From positions 52,327 to 116,326 of the forward strand of contig JALHPF010000017.1 in assembly GCA_022842595.1 (NCBI GenBank): a DNA stretch of 64,000 nucleotides, read 5' to 3'. Positions within the stretch are counted from its first letter, which is position 1. Each line of letters starts with the position of its first letter. The position numbers were made by a program, and so were the translations under genes. Below, piece after piece: positions 1 to 7,875 of this stretch. This stretch comes from Rubrivivax sp. GTDB taxonomy: Bacteria > Pseudomonadota > Gammaproteobacteria > Burkholderiales > Burkholderiaceae_C. The notes below the pieces were generated by a model that searched no databases, was not told the DNA's origin, and worked only from the letters and a program-made list of their open reading frames with translations.

Positions 1-79
1 CGATCAGCTGCCACAGCAGCAGCACGGCGGCCAGCAGCACCAGCGGCGACCACCTCTCCATGGTGCGGGTGATCTTCAT
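1..79 (-). CDS. ABC transporter permease, N-terminal fragment
   Basis: This is the first 26 codons of a gene that runs off the left edge. The start ATG (77-79) overlaps the stop of the downstream-numbered ATPase gene in a 4-base ATGA, the usual coupling in ABC operons. The visible peptide begins MKITRTMERWSP and then turns into a hydrophobic Leu/Val/Ala-rich segment, as expected for the first membrane helix of an SsuC/TauC-type permease. The family is inferred from the neighbouring NitT/TauT-type ATPase. The substrate cannot be read from this piece. Confidence 0.7.
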   Translation of the reverse strand, partial: MKITRTMERWSPLVLLAAVLLLWQLI

Positions 80-891
80 TGCGGCACCGCCACGCCGGTC
101 TTGCGGATGGCGCCGATATGGCCGCGCAGCTCGTGCACGATGTCGGTGAAGGCTGGCGTGTACGTCACCTCCAGGTCGCGCGGGCGCGGCAGGTCGATGT
201 GGCGCTGCACGACGAAGCGGCCCGGGCTCTTGCTCATGACATACACCGTGTCGGCCAGGAAGACGCTCTCGCGCAGGTCGTGCGTGACGAGGATGACGTT
301 GAATTTCTGCGCCGCCTGCAGGTCACGCAGCGCGCACCACAGTTCTTCGCGGGTGAACGCATCGAGCGCACCGAAGGGTTCGTCCAGCAGCAGCATCTGG
401 GGTTCGTGCACCAGCGCACGGCAGATGCTGGCGCGCTGCTGCATGCCGCCGCTCAGCTGCCACGGGAACTTGTCTTCGTAGCCGCCCAGGCCCACGCTCT
501 GCAGCAGCTTGCGCGCCTTCTCTTCATATTCCTTGCGTTTTTGCTTGAAGCTCGAGCGGTAGGGCTCGACGATCTCCAGCGGCAGCAGCACGTTGTCGAC
601 CGTGGTTCGCCAGGGCAGCAGGCTCGGTGCCTGGAAGGCCATGCCGCTGATCTTCAGCGGCCCGGTCACCGGCGCCCCGCCGATCTGGATGCTGCCCTTG
701 CTGGGCATCTTCAGGCCGGTGGTGAGCTTCATGAACGTGCTCTTGCCGCAGCCGCTGGGCCCGACGATGGCGATGAACTCGCCACGCTGAACCTGCAGGC
801 TGATGTCCTCGACGGCGAACCTGCCTTCGGCCAGCAGCTCGTCGTTGTAGGCCAGCCAGACGTTCCTGAAATCGACGAAAGGTGCAGTCAT
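76..891 (-). CDS. ABC transporter ATP-binding protein, NitT/TauT (SsuB/TauB) type
   Basis: This 271-residue cytoplasmic ATPase should energise an importer of a small organic nitrogen or sulfur compound. The Walker A motif GPSGCGKST is at residues 44-52, the signature LSGGMQQR starts at 146, and Walker B LLLDEP is at 167-172. Length and motifs are typical of the SsuB/TauB/NrtD group. It overlaps the permease start by 4 bases and lies 3 bases after a lipoprotein hydrolase gene, so the three may be co-transcribed. An NMT1-type binding protein of the matching class sits at 2564-3628, separated by two envelope genes. Given the purine-catabolic surroundings, a purine or ureide substrate is plausible, but that is inference from context. 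Confidence 0.9.
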   Translation of the reverse strand: MTAPFVDFRNVWLAYNDELLAEGRFAVEDISLQVQRGEFIAIVGPSGCGKSTFMKLTTGLKMPSKGSIQIGGAPVTGPLKISGMAFQAPSLLPWRTTVDNVLLPLEIVEPYRSSFKQKRKEYEEKARKLLQSVGLGGYEDKFPWQLSGGMQQRASICRALVHEPQMLLLDEPFGALDAFTREELWCALRDLQAAQKFNVILVTHDLRESVFLADTVYVMSKSPGRFVVQRHIDLPRPRDLEVTYTPAFTDIVHELRGHIGAIRKTGVAVPQ

Positions 892-894
892 GAC

Positions 895-1842
895 TCAAGG
901 CGATGGCAAGCGCTGTGCCAGGTCGCGGAAAGTGGCGGTGTAGACGTCCTTGAACTCGGTGTGCAGCTGGCTGTGGGTGCCGCCCGGCAGCTCCACCCAG
1001 CGCACGCGACCGGGTTCGGGCTGGGCCCGCAGCGCCTCGTCGCGCAAGCGCCGGCCCAGGGTGATGGGCACGGTTCGGTCGGCCGTGCCATGCAGCAGCA
1101 GCACCGGCGCGTCGACCCGGCGCATGCGGGCCACGGCGTTGAACTCCAGTGTCGTCAGCCACGCGGCCACGCGGCCCCAGAAGCCGGCCTCTCCGGCCAC
1201 TTCGGACATGCGCGTGAAGCTGGACTCGACGACCAGCGCACCATAGTCGTGCTGCCAGCGCAGGCTGCTGGCCAGACGCACCGCAACGGCGCCGCCCATC
1301 GAATGGCCGAAGATGACGCGGCGACCAGGCACGGGCTGGCGGCGCCGCAGCTCGGCCCAGGCGGTGCGGGCGTCGGCGGCGATGGTCTCTTCGTCGGGGA
1401 CGATCACCGTGCTGTCGCCCCAGCCGCGGTAGTCGACGGCCAGTACCGAGAAGCCGGCGTCGCGCAGCGCCTGGATCTTCGGCAGGTTTCGGTACAGGCT
1501 GCGGAATGTGCCGTGCAGATACAGCAGCGTGGGCGCACCGGGTTCGGGGCTCGGAATCCACCACAGGGCCAGTTGGTCGGGCTCGCTGGGCATGGGCACA
1601 CGCGGCATGCGCGTGGGTGCCACGGGGACCAGCCAGCGCTCGTCGGCAGGGCCGAAAAGCTGGCTGTCGGGTGCCACGTTGGCGGGCCGGCCGGGCGAAG
1701 GGCGCAAGGCCAGCTGGCTCTGCTTGGCGCTGAGCCAGGCGCAGCCGGCCAACTGGCTGGCCACGAGCAGCAGCAACACCCCCATGAGCCGGGTGCCAAC
1801 GGATACGTACAAACCGGGCCCTGCTGCCACAATCTGCTTCAT
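895..1842 (-). CDS. Alpha/beta-hydrolase lipoprotein
   Basis: A predicted 315-residue serine hydrolase anchored as a lipoprotein. The start at 1842 is chosen because an AGGAAGG ribosome site lies 8 bases upstream and because it gives a classic signal ending in the lipobox LAGC. The nucleophile elbow GHSMGG, an Asp in LLLHGTADRTVP and a His in LPGGTHSQLH form the expected catalytic triad. The fold fits the YqiA/BAAT-like esterases that act on unknown acyl substrates in the cell envelope. Its start codon and that of the divergent gene at 1841 share the same CATG tetranucleotide, so one of the two starts may be misplaced; the ribosome site favours this one. No specific substrate can be named. 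Confidence 0.8.
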   Translation of the reverse strand: MKQIVAAGPGLYVSVGTRLMGVLLLLVASQLAGCAWLSAKQSQLALRPSPGRPANVAPDSQLFGPADERWLVPVAPTRMPRVPMPSEPDQLALWWIPSPEPGAPTLLYLHGTFRSLYRNLPKIQALRDAGFSVLAVDYRGWGDSTVIVPDEETIAADARTAWAELRRRQPVPGRRVIFGHSMGGAVAVRLASSLRWQHDYGALVVESSFTRMSEVAGEAGFWGRVAAWLTTLEFNAVARMRRVDAPVLLLHGTADRTVPITLGRRLRDEALRAQPEPGRVRWVELPGGTHSQLHTEFKDVYTATFRDLAQRLPSP

Positions 1843-2392
1843 GCCGCGCCTTCCTGCATGCCCCGTCGGGGCCATTTTTTTGTCTGCCTCATGCCTTGCC
1901 GGTTCCGTTCAAGCCGCCGACCCGGCAGGCCCCGGCCTCGTCGCACGCAACGTCCAGCAGGCCGCCGACATGGCGGCCTGGAAGGGTGAAGGTTACTGGC
2001 GCGCGGCCATCGCGCCTTACGCGCCGCATTTCAGGCCCAGCGACGAACACACCGACGTCTGGGCGATCGGTGTCGAACGGCAGCGGCCCGACCGCTGGCT
2101 GGCCGGCTTTTCGTACTTCCGGAATTCATTCGGCCAGCCCAGTGCCTACGCCTACATCGGCCAGCGTTACACCGGGCTGCTGGACACCGAACCCCTGTTC
2201 TTCCAGTGGAGCGCCGGCGTCCTGTACGGCTACAAGGGCAAGTACAAGGACAAGGTGGCGTTGAACGTGGCCGGGTTCGCGCCCGGGGCGCTGGTGGGGC
2301 TGGGCTGGCAGTTCAACCGCAACGCGTCGGTCACCGCGCACCTGCTCGGCGATGCGGCCGTGATGTTCCAGTTCGCCTGGGATATTCGTTAG
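1841..2392 (+). CDS. Putative small outer-membrane beta-barrel protein
   Basis: A 183-residue protein I do not firmly recognise. From the ATG at 1841 the first 25 residues form a plausible signal peptide ending in SVQA before ADPAG. The mature part is rich in aromatic residues and alternating hydrophobic stretches (for example FFQWSAGVLYGYKGK) and ends in a hydrophobic aromatic strand, FQFAWDIR, as small outer-membrane barrels do. Size and layout recall the PagP palmitoyltransferase barrel, but I cannot show catalytic residues, so that is only a guess. No clear ribosome site precedes 1841, and the start codon coincides with that of the opposite-strand lipoprotein. An alternative start further in would shorten the signal. 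Confidence 0.6.
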   Translation: MPRLPACPVGAIFLSASCLAGSVQAADPAGPGLVARNVQQAADMAAWKGEGYWRAAIAPYAPHFRPSDEHTDVWAIGVERQRPDRWLAGFSYFRNSFGQPSAYAYIGQRYTGLLDTEPLFFQWSAGVLYGYKGKYKDKVALNVAGFAPGALVGLGWQFNRNASVTAHLLGDAAVMFQFAWDIR

Positions 2393-2470
2393 CCCCCACG
2401 CTCGCTGGCGCTCGCTGCCCCCCGTGGGGGGCGAACTGGACGAAGAACAGTCCCTGCGGACTGTTCTTCG
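2393..2470. repeat. GC-rich palindromic element with two stem-loops
   Basis: Directly after the barrel gene stop lie CCCCCACG (2393-2400) and its complement CGTGGGGG (2423-2430), with the tight palindrome GCCCCCC-GT-GGGGGGC at 2417-2432. Next comes a perfect 13-bp inverted repeat, 2441-2453 against 2458-2470, with a 4-base loop. The second hairpin could terminate transcription in either direction between two convergent genes. Similar C-run/G-run palindromes occur at 16033-16050 and 36664-36686, so this looks like a dispersed repeat family. Confidence 0.7.
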
Positions 2471-2563
2471 CCTGTGAGCGACTGCGGCGTCCTCGACGCA
2501 GGCGTCCGCCTACGGACCGGCAGAGCCGGATCCGTGGCGGGAAGCTTGGTTCAAGAGGCCGCG

Positions 2564-3628
2564 TTACTTCTTCAGCGGGGGCAGGATGTTGAGTTCGGCC
2601 TTGGGCGGCAGGTAGGCGTCGGTCCACACGGCGTTGGGGTCGATGCGGGTCTTGGTGGTGAAGGCGTCGCTCACCTGCGAGGCCATCAGCGCCAGGCGGC
2701 CGGGCACCACCACGCCGAAACCTTCGGCCCGCGCGTCGGGGCTGGCAACGACGGCATCGATGGCCATGCGCAGACGTCGTTTTTCGAGGTCGACGTTGAT
2801 GATGCCGTCGCGCGCCTTGACGTACTCGATGGCCGGGTCGGGGTTGGCGATGACTTCCTTGGCGCCCTTGACGAAGGCCGAAAGGAATGCCTTCACCGCT
2901 GCCGGGTTTTCCTTCAGGATCTTCGGGCTGGCGATGATGACGTTGCCGTACAGCTTCACGCCATGCGCCGGGTAGGGCAGCACGACGATGTCCTCGGCCT
3001 TCACGCCCCGCGCTTCCAGGTTCAGCAGGCTGGTGAAGCTGAAGCCGGTGATGGCCTCGATGTCGCCACGCACCAGCATGGTTTCGCGCAGCGGCGGGTC
3101 CATGCTCGTCCACTGCACGCCGCTGATGTTGTTGGCCTTGGCGAAGATCGGGAAGGCCTTGCGGCCGGCGTCGAAGCCCGGTGCGCCGAGCTTCTTGCCC
3201 GTCAGGTCGGCGGGCTTGGTGATGCCGCTCTTCTTCAGCGCCAGCACCGCCGCCGGCGTGTTGTTGTAGACCATCATCACCGCCACCGGCTTGTTCGGCG
3301 CTTCGGGGTTGTTGGCGTGGAACTCCATCAGCGCGGCCATGTCGGCAAAACCCATGTCGTAGGTGCCGCCGGCAACGCGCGTGACGGTGCCGCCACTGCC
3401 GTTGCCGCCGTCGATGGTGACGTCCAGACCCGCGGCCTTGTAGTAGCCCTTGGCCTGGCTGGCCAGGAACAACGCGGCCGGCCCTTCGAAACGCCAGTCC
3501 AGCTGGAACTTCACCGGCGTCTGCGCTTGCGCCATGGATGTGCCCAGCAGGCTGGCCGCGGCAGCGGCAAGCAGGACGGAACGGCGGGAAAGGGTCGCAA
3601 AAGAGGCGGCAATCAGGCGGGTCGTCAT
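2564..3628 (-). CDS. ABC transporter substrate-binding protein, NMT1/THI5-like
   Basis: A 354-residue periplasmic binding protein of the NitT/TauT class. Residues 1-36 form a signal peptide with a twin-arginine-like SRRSVLLAAAAAS stretch ending in AQAQ. The mature start VKFQLDWRFEGPAALFLASQ is typical of NMT1/THI5-like proteins that bind pyrimidines, aromatic acids or sulfonates. It is the last gene of the minus-strand run puuE, uraD-allC, M20 amidohydrolase, binding protein, which suggests a purine, ureide or hydantoin-like ligand (inference). The ATPase and permease that should partner it lie at 1-891, separated by two unrelated envelope genes. Confidence 0.9.
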   Translation of the reverse strand: MTTRLIAASFATLSRRSVLLAAAAASLLGTSMAQAQTPVKFQLDWRFEGPAALFLASQAKGYYKAAGLDVTIDGGNGSGGTVTRVAGGTYDMGFADMAALMEFHANNPEAPNKPVAVMMVYNNTPAAVLALKKSGITKPADLTGKKLGAPGFDAGRKAFPIFAKANNISGVQWTSMDPPLRETMLVRGDIEAITGFSFTSLLNLEARGVKAEDIVVLPYPAHGVKLYGNVIIASPKILKENPAAVKAFLSAFVKGAKEVIANPDPAIEYVKARDGIINVDLEKRRLRMAIDAVVASPDARAEGFGVVVPGRLALMASQVSDAFTTKTRIDPNAVWTDAYLPPKAELNILPPLKK

Positions 3629-3687
3629 ACGGTGGGGTCTTTCGGTGGCGAAGTGAAGTTTCGAACCCGTTTGCGCAAGTTCCGTGC

Positions 3688-4938
3688 TCAGGTGGAATGC
3701 ACCGAACTGGGGCGAAGCAGGTCGTAAAGCGTGCGCGCCACCACCCGGGTGGCGCCATGCAGATCGCTCAGCACCAGGTGCTCGTCGGCGCGCTTGGCAT
3801 TGCTTTCGAGCACGGTGCGCGGGCCGGCACCGTAGATGACAGCGGGTACGCCGTGTTCACCGTACAGCCGCACGTCGGTGTACAGCGGCGTGCCGGAAGT
3901 CGGCACCGGCTCGCCGAACACCGCCTGCGCATGCCGCTGGATGGCCGCCACCAGCGGCGCGTTGCCGGGCAGCGGCTGCAACGGGTGCGCCAGCAGCAGC
4001 CGCTTGATGTGCAGCGTGATGCCCCGGCAGCGCGCCACCACGCCTTCGATCAGGGCCCGGACCTCGGCCTCCACCGCGGCCGGGTTCTCCTCGGGGATCA
4101 TGCGGCGGTCGAGCTTGATGACGACCTTGCCGGGCACGACATTGGTGTTGCTGCCGCCCTCGATGCGGCCGACGTTCAGGTAGGGGTGGGTGATCCCGGC
4201 CACCGCCGAACGGCGTTCGCGCAGCACCGTGTTGTGCGCGTACAGAGCCACCAGCAGCTGGGTCGCAGCCTGCAGCGCGTCGATGCCGGTCTCGGGGTAG
4301 GCGGCGTGCGAGGCCAGGCCCTGCCGCGTCACTTCCATCTGCAGGCAGCCGTTGTGCGCCGTCACCACCTGGTAGCTGAAGCCGGCGGCGATCAGCAGGT
4401 CGGGCTGGGTCAGGCCCCGCTGCAGCAGCCAGCCGGGGCCGAGTTCGCCGCCGAATTCCTCGTCGTAAGTGAAGTGCAGTTCGACCTGGCCGGCCAGCGC
4501 GGCGTCCAGTGCCTTCAATGCGCGCAAGGAGAAGGCGTAGGTGGCGAAGTCGCTCTTGCTGACGGCGGCGGCGCGGCCGTGGAGCTTGCCGCCGACCACC
4601 TCGCCGGAATACGGCCCATGCGTCCAGCCTTCGCCCGGTGGCACGACGTCGCCGTGGGCATTCAGCGCCACGGTCGGGCCCGGGCCGGCATCGAACCGAT
4701 GGCGCACGATCAGGTTCGTCACCGACTGCAGGCCGTAGCTGAGCGCCAGCGCGTCGGGCACCGGGTGCTGCTCGGCGTGCAGGCCCATGTCGGCCAGCAG
4801 TTCGGCGGTGCGCCGGGCGTGCGGCGCGTTGTTGCCGGGCGGCGTGTCGGTGGGCACCTGCACCAGGGCCTGCAGGAAACGCACTTCCTCGTCGAAGTGG
4901 GCAGCGATCCAGGCGTCGATCTGCTCGTAGGCGGTCAT
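3688..4938 (-). CDS. M20-family metallo-amidohydrolase (ArgE/DapE-like)
   Basis: A 416-residue zinc-dependent amidohydrolase. The ATG at 4938 overlaps the stop of uraD-allC in ATGA, which fixes the start. Metal-site motifs are NAHGDVVPP (His and Asp) and YDEEFGGELGP (the Glu-Glu pair), followed by a dimerisation domain carrying HPYLNVGRIEGGSNTNVVPG. It belongs to the deacylase/carboxypeptidase branch rather than to the AllC branch. Translational coupling to allantoate amidohydrolase implies a role in ureide breakdown, possibly on a carbamoyl or acyl-amino intermediate, but the substrate is unproven. It might stand in for a ureidoglycolate-processing enzyme, since none is seen in the window. 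Confidence 0.85.
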   Translation of the reverse strand: MTAYEQIDAWIAAHFDEEVRFLQALVQVPTDTPPGNNAPHARRTAELLADMGLHAEQHPVPDALALSYGLQSVTNLIVRHRFDAGPGPTVALNAHGDVVPPGEGWTHGPYSGEVVGGKLHGRAAAVSKSDFATYAFSLRALKALDAALAGQVELHFTYDEEFGGELGPGWLLQRGLTQPDLLIAAGFSYQVVTAHNGCLQMEVTRQGLASHAAYPETGIDALQAATQLLVALYAHNTVLRERRSAVAGITHPYLNVGRIEGGSNTNVVPGKVVIKLDRRMIPEENPAAVEAEVRALIEGVVARCRGITLHIKRLLLAHPLQPLPGNAPLVAAIQRHAQAVFGEPVPTSGTPLYTDVRLYGEHGVPAVIYGAGPRTVLESNAKRADEHLVLSDLHGATRVVARTLYDLLRPSSVHST

Positions 4939-6749
4939 GTGTGGGCCAGTTGGTCGACCAGATGACCGAAGGCGGCGACGCACAGCTCGGCGTCGTCGTC
5001 GCTGATGCTTTCCAGCGGGTTGTGGCTGATGCCGGCATTGCCGCCGCGCACGAACAGCATGGCCTGCGGCATCAGCTCGTGCAGCTTCATCGCATCATGC
5101 CCGGCGCCGCTGGGCAGGCGGTAGACGGGCAAGCCCAGGGCCTGCACCGCCGCCTCCCAGCGCTGCTGCCAGGCCGGGTGGCTGGGGGCGGCGCTGGCAG
5201 CCATGGTTTCCTCGAGCGTGAAGTCCAGGCCACGCACGCTGGCGATGCGCTGCAGTTCGGCGCGCACGTCGGCGGCCAGCGCGTCACGCGCCGGGTTGGT
5301 GGTGGCGCGCAGGTCCAGGCTGAAGCGGCAGCGGCCAGGCACGACGTTGATGCTGCCGTTCGGCACGTCCAGCATGCCCATCGTGCCGACGCTTGCGTCG
5401 GCACCCGCCTGATTCGTGCCCACGCATTCGCGCAACGCCGCCGCGCGGCGTTCAACGAACAGCACCAGTTCGGCCGCAGCGCAGGCGGCGTCGCGGCGCT
5501 GGCCCATCGGCGTGGTGCCGGCGTGGCAAGCCTGGCCGATGAACTCGCCCAGGTAGCGCACGCTGCCGTTGATGCTGGTGACCACGCCCAGCGGCAGGTC
5601 CAGCGCGTCGAGCAACGGGCCCTGTTCGATGTGGACTTCTACAAACCCGAGGTAGCGCGCCGCATCGCGCTTCAGCGCCTGGATGGCCCGCAGCGTGGCC
5701 GGCAGCCCGGCGGCCTGCATGGCCTGGCGCATCGTCGTGCCATCGGCGTCGCGCTGGTCCAGCCAGGCCGGGTCGAAGTGGCCGGTGAGCGCGCCCGAGC
5801 CCAGGAAAGTGGCCTTGTAGCGCTGGCCTTCCTCTTCGGCGAAGCCCACCACCTCGACGCCGAACGGCAGCCGCCGCCCGGCCTGCTTCAGCCCGGCCAC
5901 CACCGCCATCGGCACCAGGATGCCCAGCCGGCCGTCGTACTTGCCGCCGTTGCGCACGGTGTCGTAGTGGCTGCCCGTGAGCAATCGCGGGGCCAAAGCC
6001 TCGGTGCCGTGGTAGACCCCGACGACGTTTCCGACGGCGTCCAGCGTCACCTCGTCGAAGCCGCAGGCGTGCATCCACTGCTGCAGCTGCGCCGCCACCG
6101 CCCGGTGCGCGGGCGTCAGGTAGGTCACCGTCAGCTGGCCCTGTTCCTTGAAGCCCGCGTCACTGTGCACGGCCAGCGCCTCGGCCCAGTCCCACACCTG
6201 GCGGCCACGCACCGGTACGAGGCCGAACTTGTCGTTCAGCCTGATCTCGGCGATGCGGTGGATGTGGCGAAGCGCCTCGGCAAACTCGAAGTCGGGATGG
6301 TTCGCCAGCCGGCGCTGGAAGCTGGCGATGATCTGCGCCCGGCTCAGACCCTCGCCACGCGGCCCGCGCACGGCCAGCAGAAAGGGGAATCCGAACTTCG
6401 CGTTGTAGTCGGCGTTCAGCCGCTGCAGCGTGGCAAATTCTGCCGGCGTGCAGTTCGTCAGCCCGGCACGGCTTTGTTCACCGGTGCTTTCGGCCGTGAG
6501 TGACTGGCCGACCATGGCCTTGCCGGCCAGTTCCGGGTGGGCCCGAACCAGCGCCAGCTGCACTTCGCGCCCGGCGTCGCGCACGACTTGCACCAGCGCC
6601 CGCTTCAATGCCGGCAGGCTGACGTAGCCGCCGGCCGGGCTTGCCGCATGCGCCCGTTCGGCGATCCAGGGCGAATGTTCATAGATACCGTCGAGCAGCG
6701 CGCTGAACTCGGCCGCGTTCGCGGCGTTGAGCCTGGCCAGTGTCAGCAT
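4935..6749 (-). CDS. uraD-allC: OHCU decarboxylase / allantoate amidohydrolase fusion
   Basis: A 604-residue two-domain enzyme of urate breakdown. Residues 1-170 are UraD, which decarboxylates 2-oxo-4-hydroxy-4-carboxy-5-ureidoimidazoline to S-allantoin; the motifs are YEHSPWIAERA and the conserved HPELAGKA at 71-78. Residues about 205-604 are a zinc M20 allantoate amidohydrolase, with SHYDTV (260-265), YDGRLG (271-276), EEEGQR (305-310), VHIEQGP with His373, and GISHNPLE near the C-terminus. The start at 6749 begins exactly at the UraD fold (MLTLARLNAANAAEF). It follows puuE by 22 bases and overlaps the next gene by 4. The fusion joins two steps separated by allantoinase, which is the adjacent gene. 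Each half looks intact. Confidence 0.92.
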   Translation of the reverse strand: MLTLARLNAANAAEFSALLDGIYEHSPWIAERAHAASPAGGYVSLPALKRALVQVVRDAGREVQLALVRAHPELAGKAMVGQSLTAESTGEQSRAGLTNCTPAEFATLQRLNADYNAKFGFPFLLAVRGPRGEGLSRAQIIASFQRRLANHPDFEFAEALRHIHRIAEIRLNDKFGLVPVRGRQVWDWAEALAVHSDAGFKEQGQLTVTYLTPAHRAVAAQLQQWMHACGFDEVTLDAVGNVVGVYHGTEALAPRLLTGSHYDTVRNGGKYDGRLGILVPMAVVAGLKQAGRRLPFGVEVVGFAEEEGQRYKATFLGSGALTGHFDPAWLDQRDADGTTMRQAMQAAGLPATLRAIQALKRDAARYLGFVEVHIEQGPLLDALDLPLGVVTSINGSVRYLGEFIGQACHAGTTPMGQRRDAACAAAELVLFVERRAAALRECVGTNQAGADASVGTMGMLDVPNGSINVVPGRCRFSLDLRATTNPARDALAADVRAELQRIASVRGLDFTLEETMAASAAPSHPAWQQRWEAAVQALGLPVYRLPSGAGHDAMKLHELMPQAMLFVRGGNAGISHNPLESISDDDAELCVAAFGHLVDQLAHT

Positions 6750-6771
6750 GGTGCGGCAGCTCTGTGAAAGT

Positions 6772-7737
6772 TCATCGCCACGCGAAAGCGGTGGCGGCAT
6801 CGAAGGGATGCACCTCGCGCCAGTGGCGGGCGATGTCGATGCGCCGGCACACCCACACCTGTTCGTGCCGCGCCACATGGTCCATGAAACGCTGCAGCGC
6901 GCCGATGCGCCCGGGCTTGCCCAGCAAGCGGCAATGCATGCCCACGCTCATCATCTTCGGCCGGTCCAGACCGTCGGGGTCGCCTTCGGCATAGAGCGCG
7001 TCGAAGCTGTCGCGCAGGTAGGCGTAGAAATGCTCGCCGGTATTGAAGCCCTGGGCCTGGACGAAGCGCATGTCGTTGGTGTCCAGCGAATACGGCACCA
7101 CCAGGTGCGGAACGGGGGCGGCGCCGGCCGCAGTCTCGACCTGCAGCCAGAACGGCAGGTCGTCGCCGTAGTAGTCGCTGTCGTACTCGTAGCCGCCAGC
7201 CTCGGCCACCAGGCGGCGGGTGTTGGGGCTGTCGCGGCCGGTGTACCAGCCCAGTGGCCAGGCGCCGCCGGTCAGCTCCTTGAGGATGTGCGTGGCAATG
7301 CCGATGTGCTTGCGCTCGGTGGCCTCGGGCATGTGCTGGTGGTGGATCCAGCGCAGCCCGTGGTTGGCGATCTCGTCGTCGCGGGCCATGAAGATCTGCA
7401 CCAGTTCCGGGTAGCGCTGCAGCGCAGTGGCCACGGCAAACACCGTCAGGGGCCAGCCGCGGGCGTCGAATTCACGCAACAGCCGCCAGATGCCGGCACG
7501 TGAGCCGTACTCGTACATCGACTCCATCGTCATGTGCCGGTTCTCGTAGGCCTGGGCCGTGACCAGTTCCGACAGGAAGGTTTCCGAAGTGGCGTCGCCA
7601 TGCAGCGGGTTGTTTTCGCCGCCTTCCTCGTAGTTCAGCACGAACTGCAGCGCGATGCGGGCGCCGCCCGGCCAGCGCGCATGGGGCGGCTGCGGGCCAT
7701 GGCCTCGCAGGTCTCGGGGGTAGGCGCTATCCGTCAT
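6772..7737 (-). CDS. puuE: Allantoinase PuuE (polysaccharide deacetylase superfamily)
   Basis: A 321-residue cytoplasmic enzyme hydrolysing allantoin to allantoate. The N-terminus MTDSAYPRDLRGHG, then VLNYEEGGENNPLHGD, MYEYGSRAGIWR and LGWYTGRDSPNTRRL, are hallmarks of the metal-independent PuuE allantoinases of the NodB-like fold, unrelated to AllB. The ATG at 7737 gives the usual family length, although no good ribosome site precedes it. It is the first gene of a minus-strand operon continuing into uraD-allC. A TGTATACA palindrome lies 40 bases upstream in the divergent region shared with the subtilase gene. Confidence 0.93.
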   Translation of the reverse strand: MTDSAYPRDLRGHGPQPPHARWPGGARIALQFVLNYEEGGENNPLHGDATSETFLSELVTAQAYENRHMTMESMYEYGSRAGIWRLLREFDARGWPLTVFAVATALQRYPELVQIFMARDDEIANHGLRWIHHQHMPEATERKHIGIATHILKELTGGAWPLGWYTGRDSPNTRRLVAEAGGYEYDSDYYGDDLPFWLQVETAAGAAPVPHLVVPYSLDTNDMRFVQAQGFNTGEHFYAYLRDSFDALYAEGDPDGLDRPKMMSVGMHCRLLGKPGRIGALQRFMDHVARHEQVWVCRRIDIARHWREVHPFDAATAFAWR

Positions 7738-7776
7738 GTTAGGGGGGCCGGCCGGCCTCGGGGCAAGGGCTGAAAG

Positions 7777-7784
7777 TGTATACA
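7777..7784. promoter_or_regulatory. TGTATACA palindrome in divergent puuE/subtilase promoter region
   Basis: An 8-bp perfect palindrome centred in the 138-bp gap between puuE and the subtilase gene. Cores of this kind are used by several GntR-family repressors. The assignment to purine-pathway control is inference; the flanks are only weakly symmetric, and part of it could serve as a -10 element. Confidence 0.35.
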
Positions 7785-7875
7785 GTGACTGGCAAAGCAA
7801 GACCCGGGCAGAGGCCGCACGAGCCATGCCAACCGGGCTTCGGACAGCCGGGCCTGACGCCCGTGAAGGGACACC

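Noticed and set aside
1508..1840. N-terminal extension of the barrel protein back to 1508
   Set aside because: It would lie wholly within the opposite-strand lipoprotein gene and would hide a good signal peptide. The start at 1841 is preferred.
7771..7800. Sigma-70 promoter reading from TATACA towards puuE
   Set aside because: The only TTG-type -35 candidate is 12 bases away, too close for a normal spacer.
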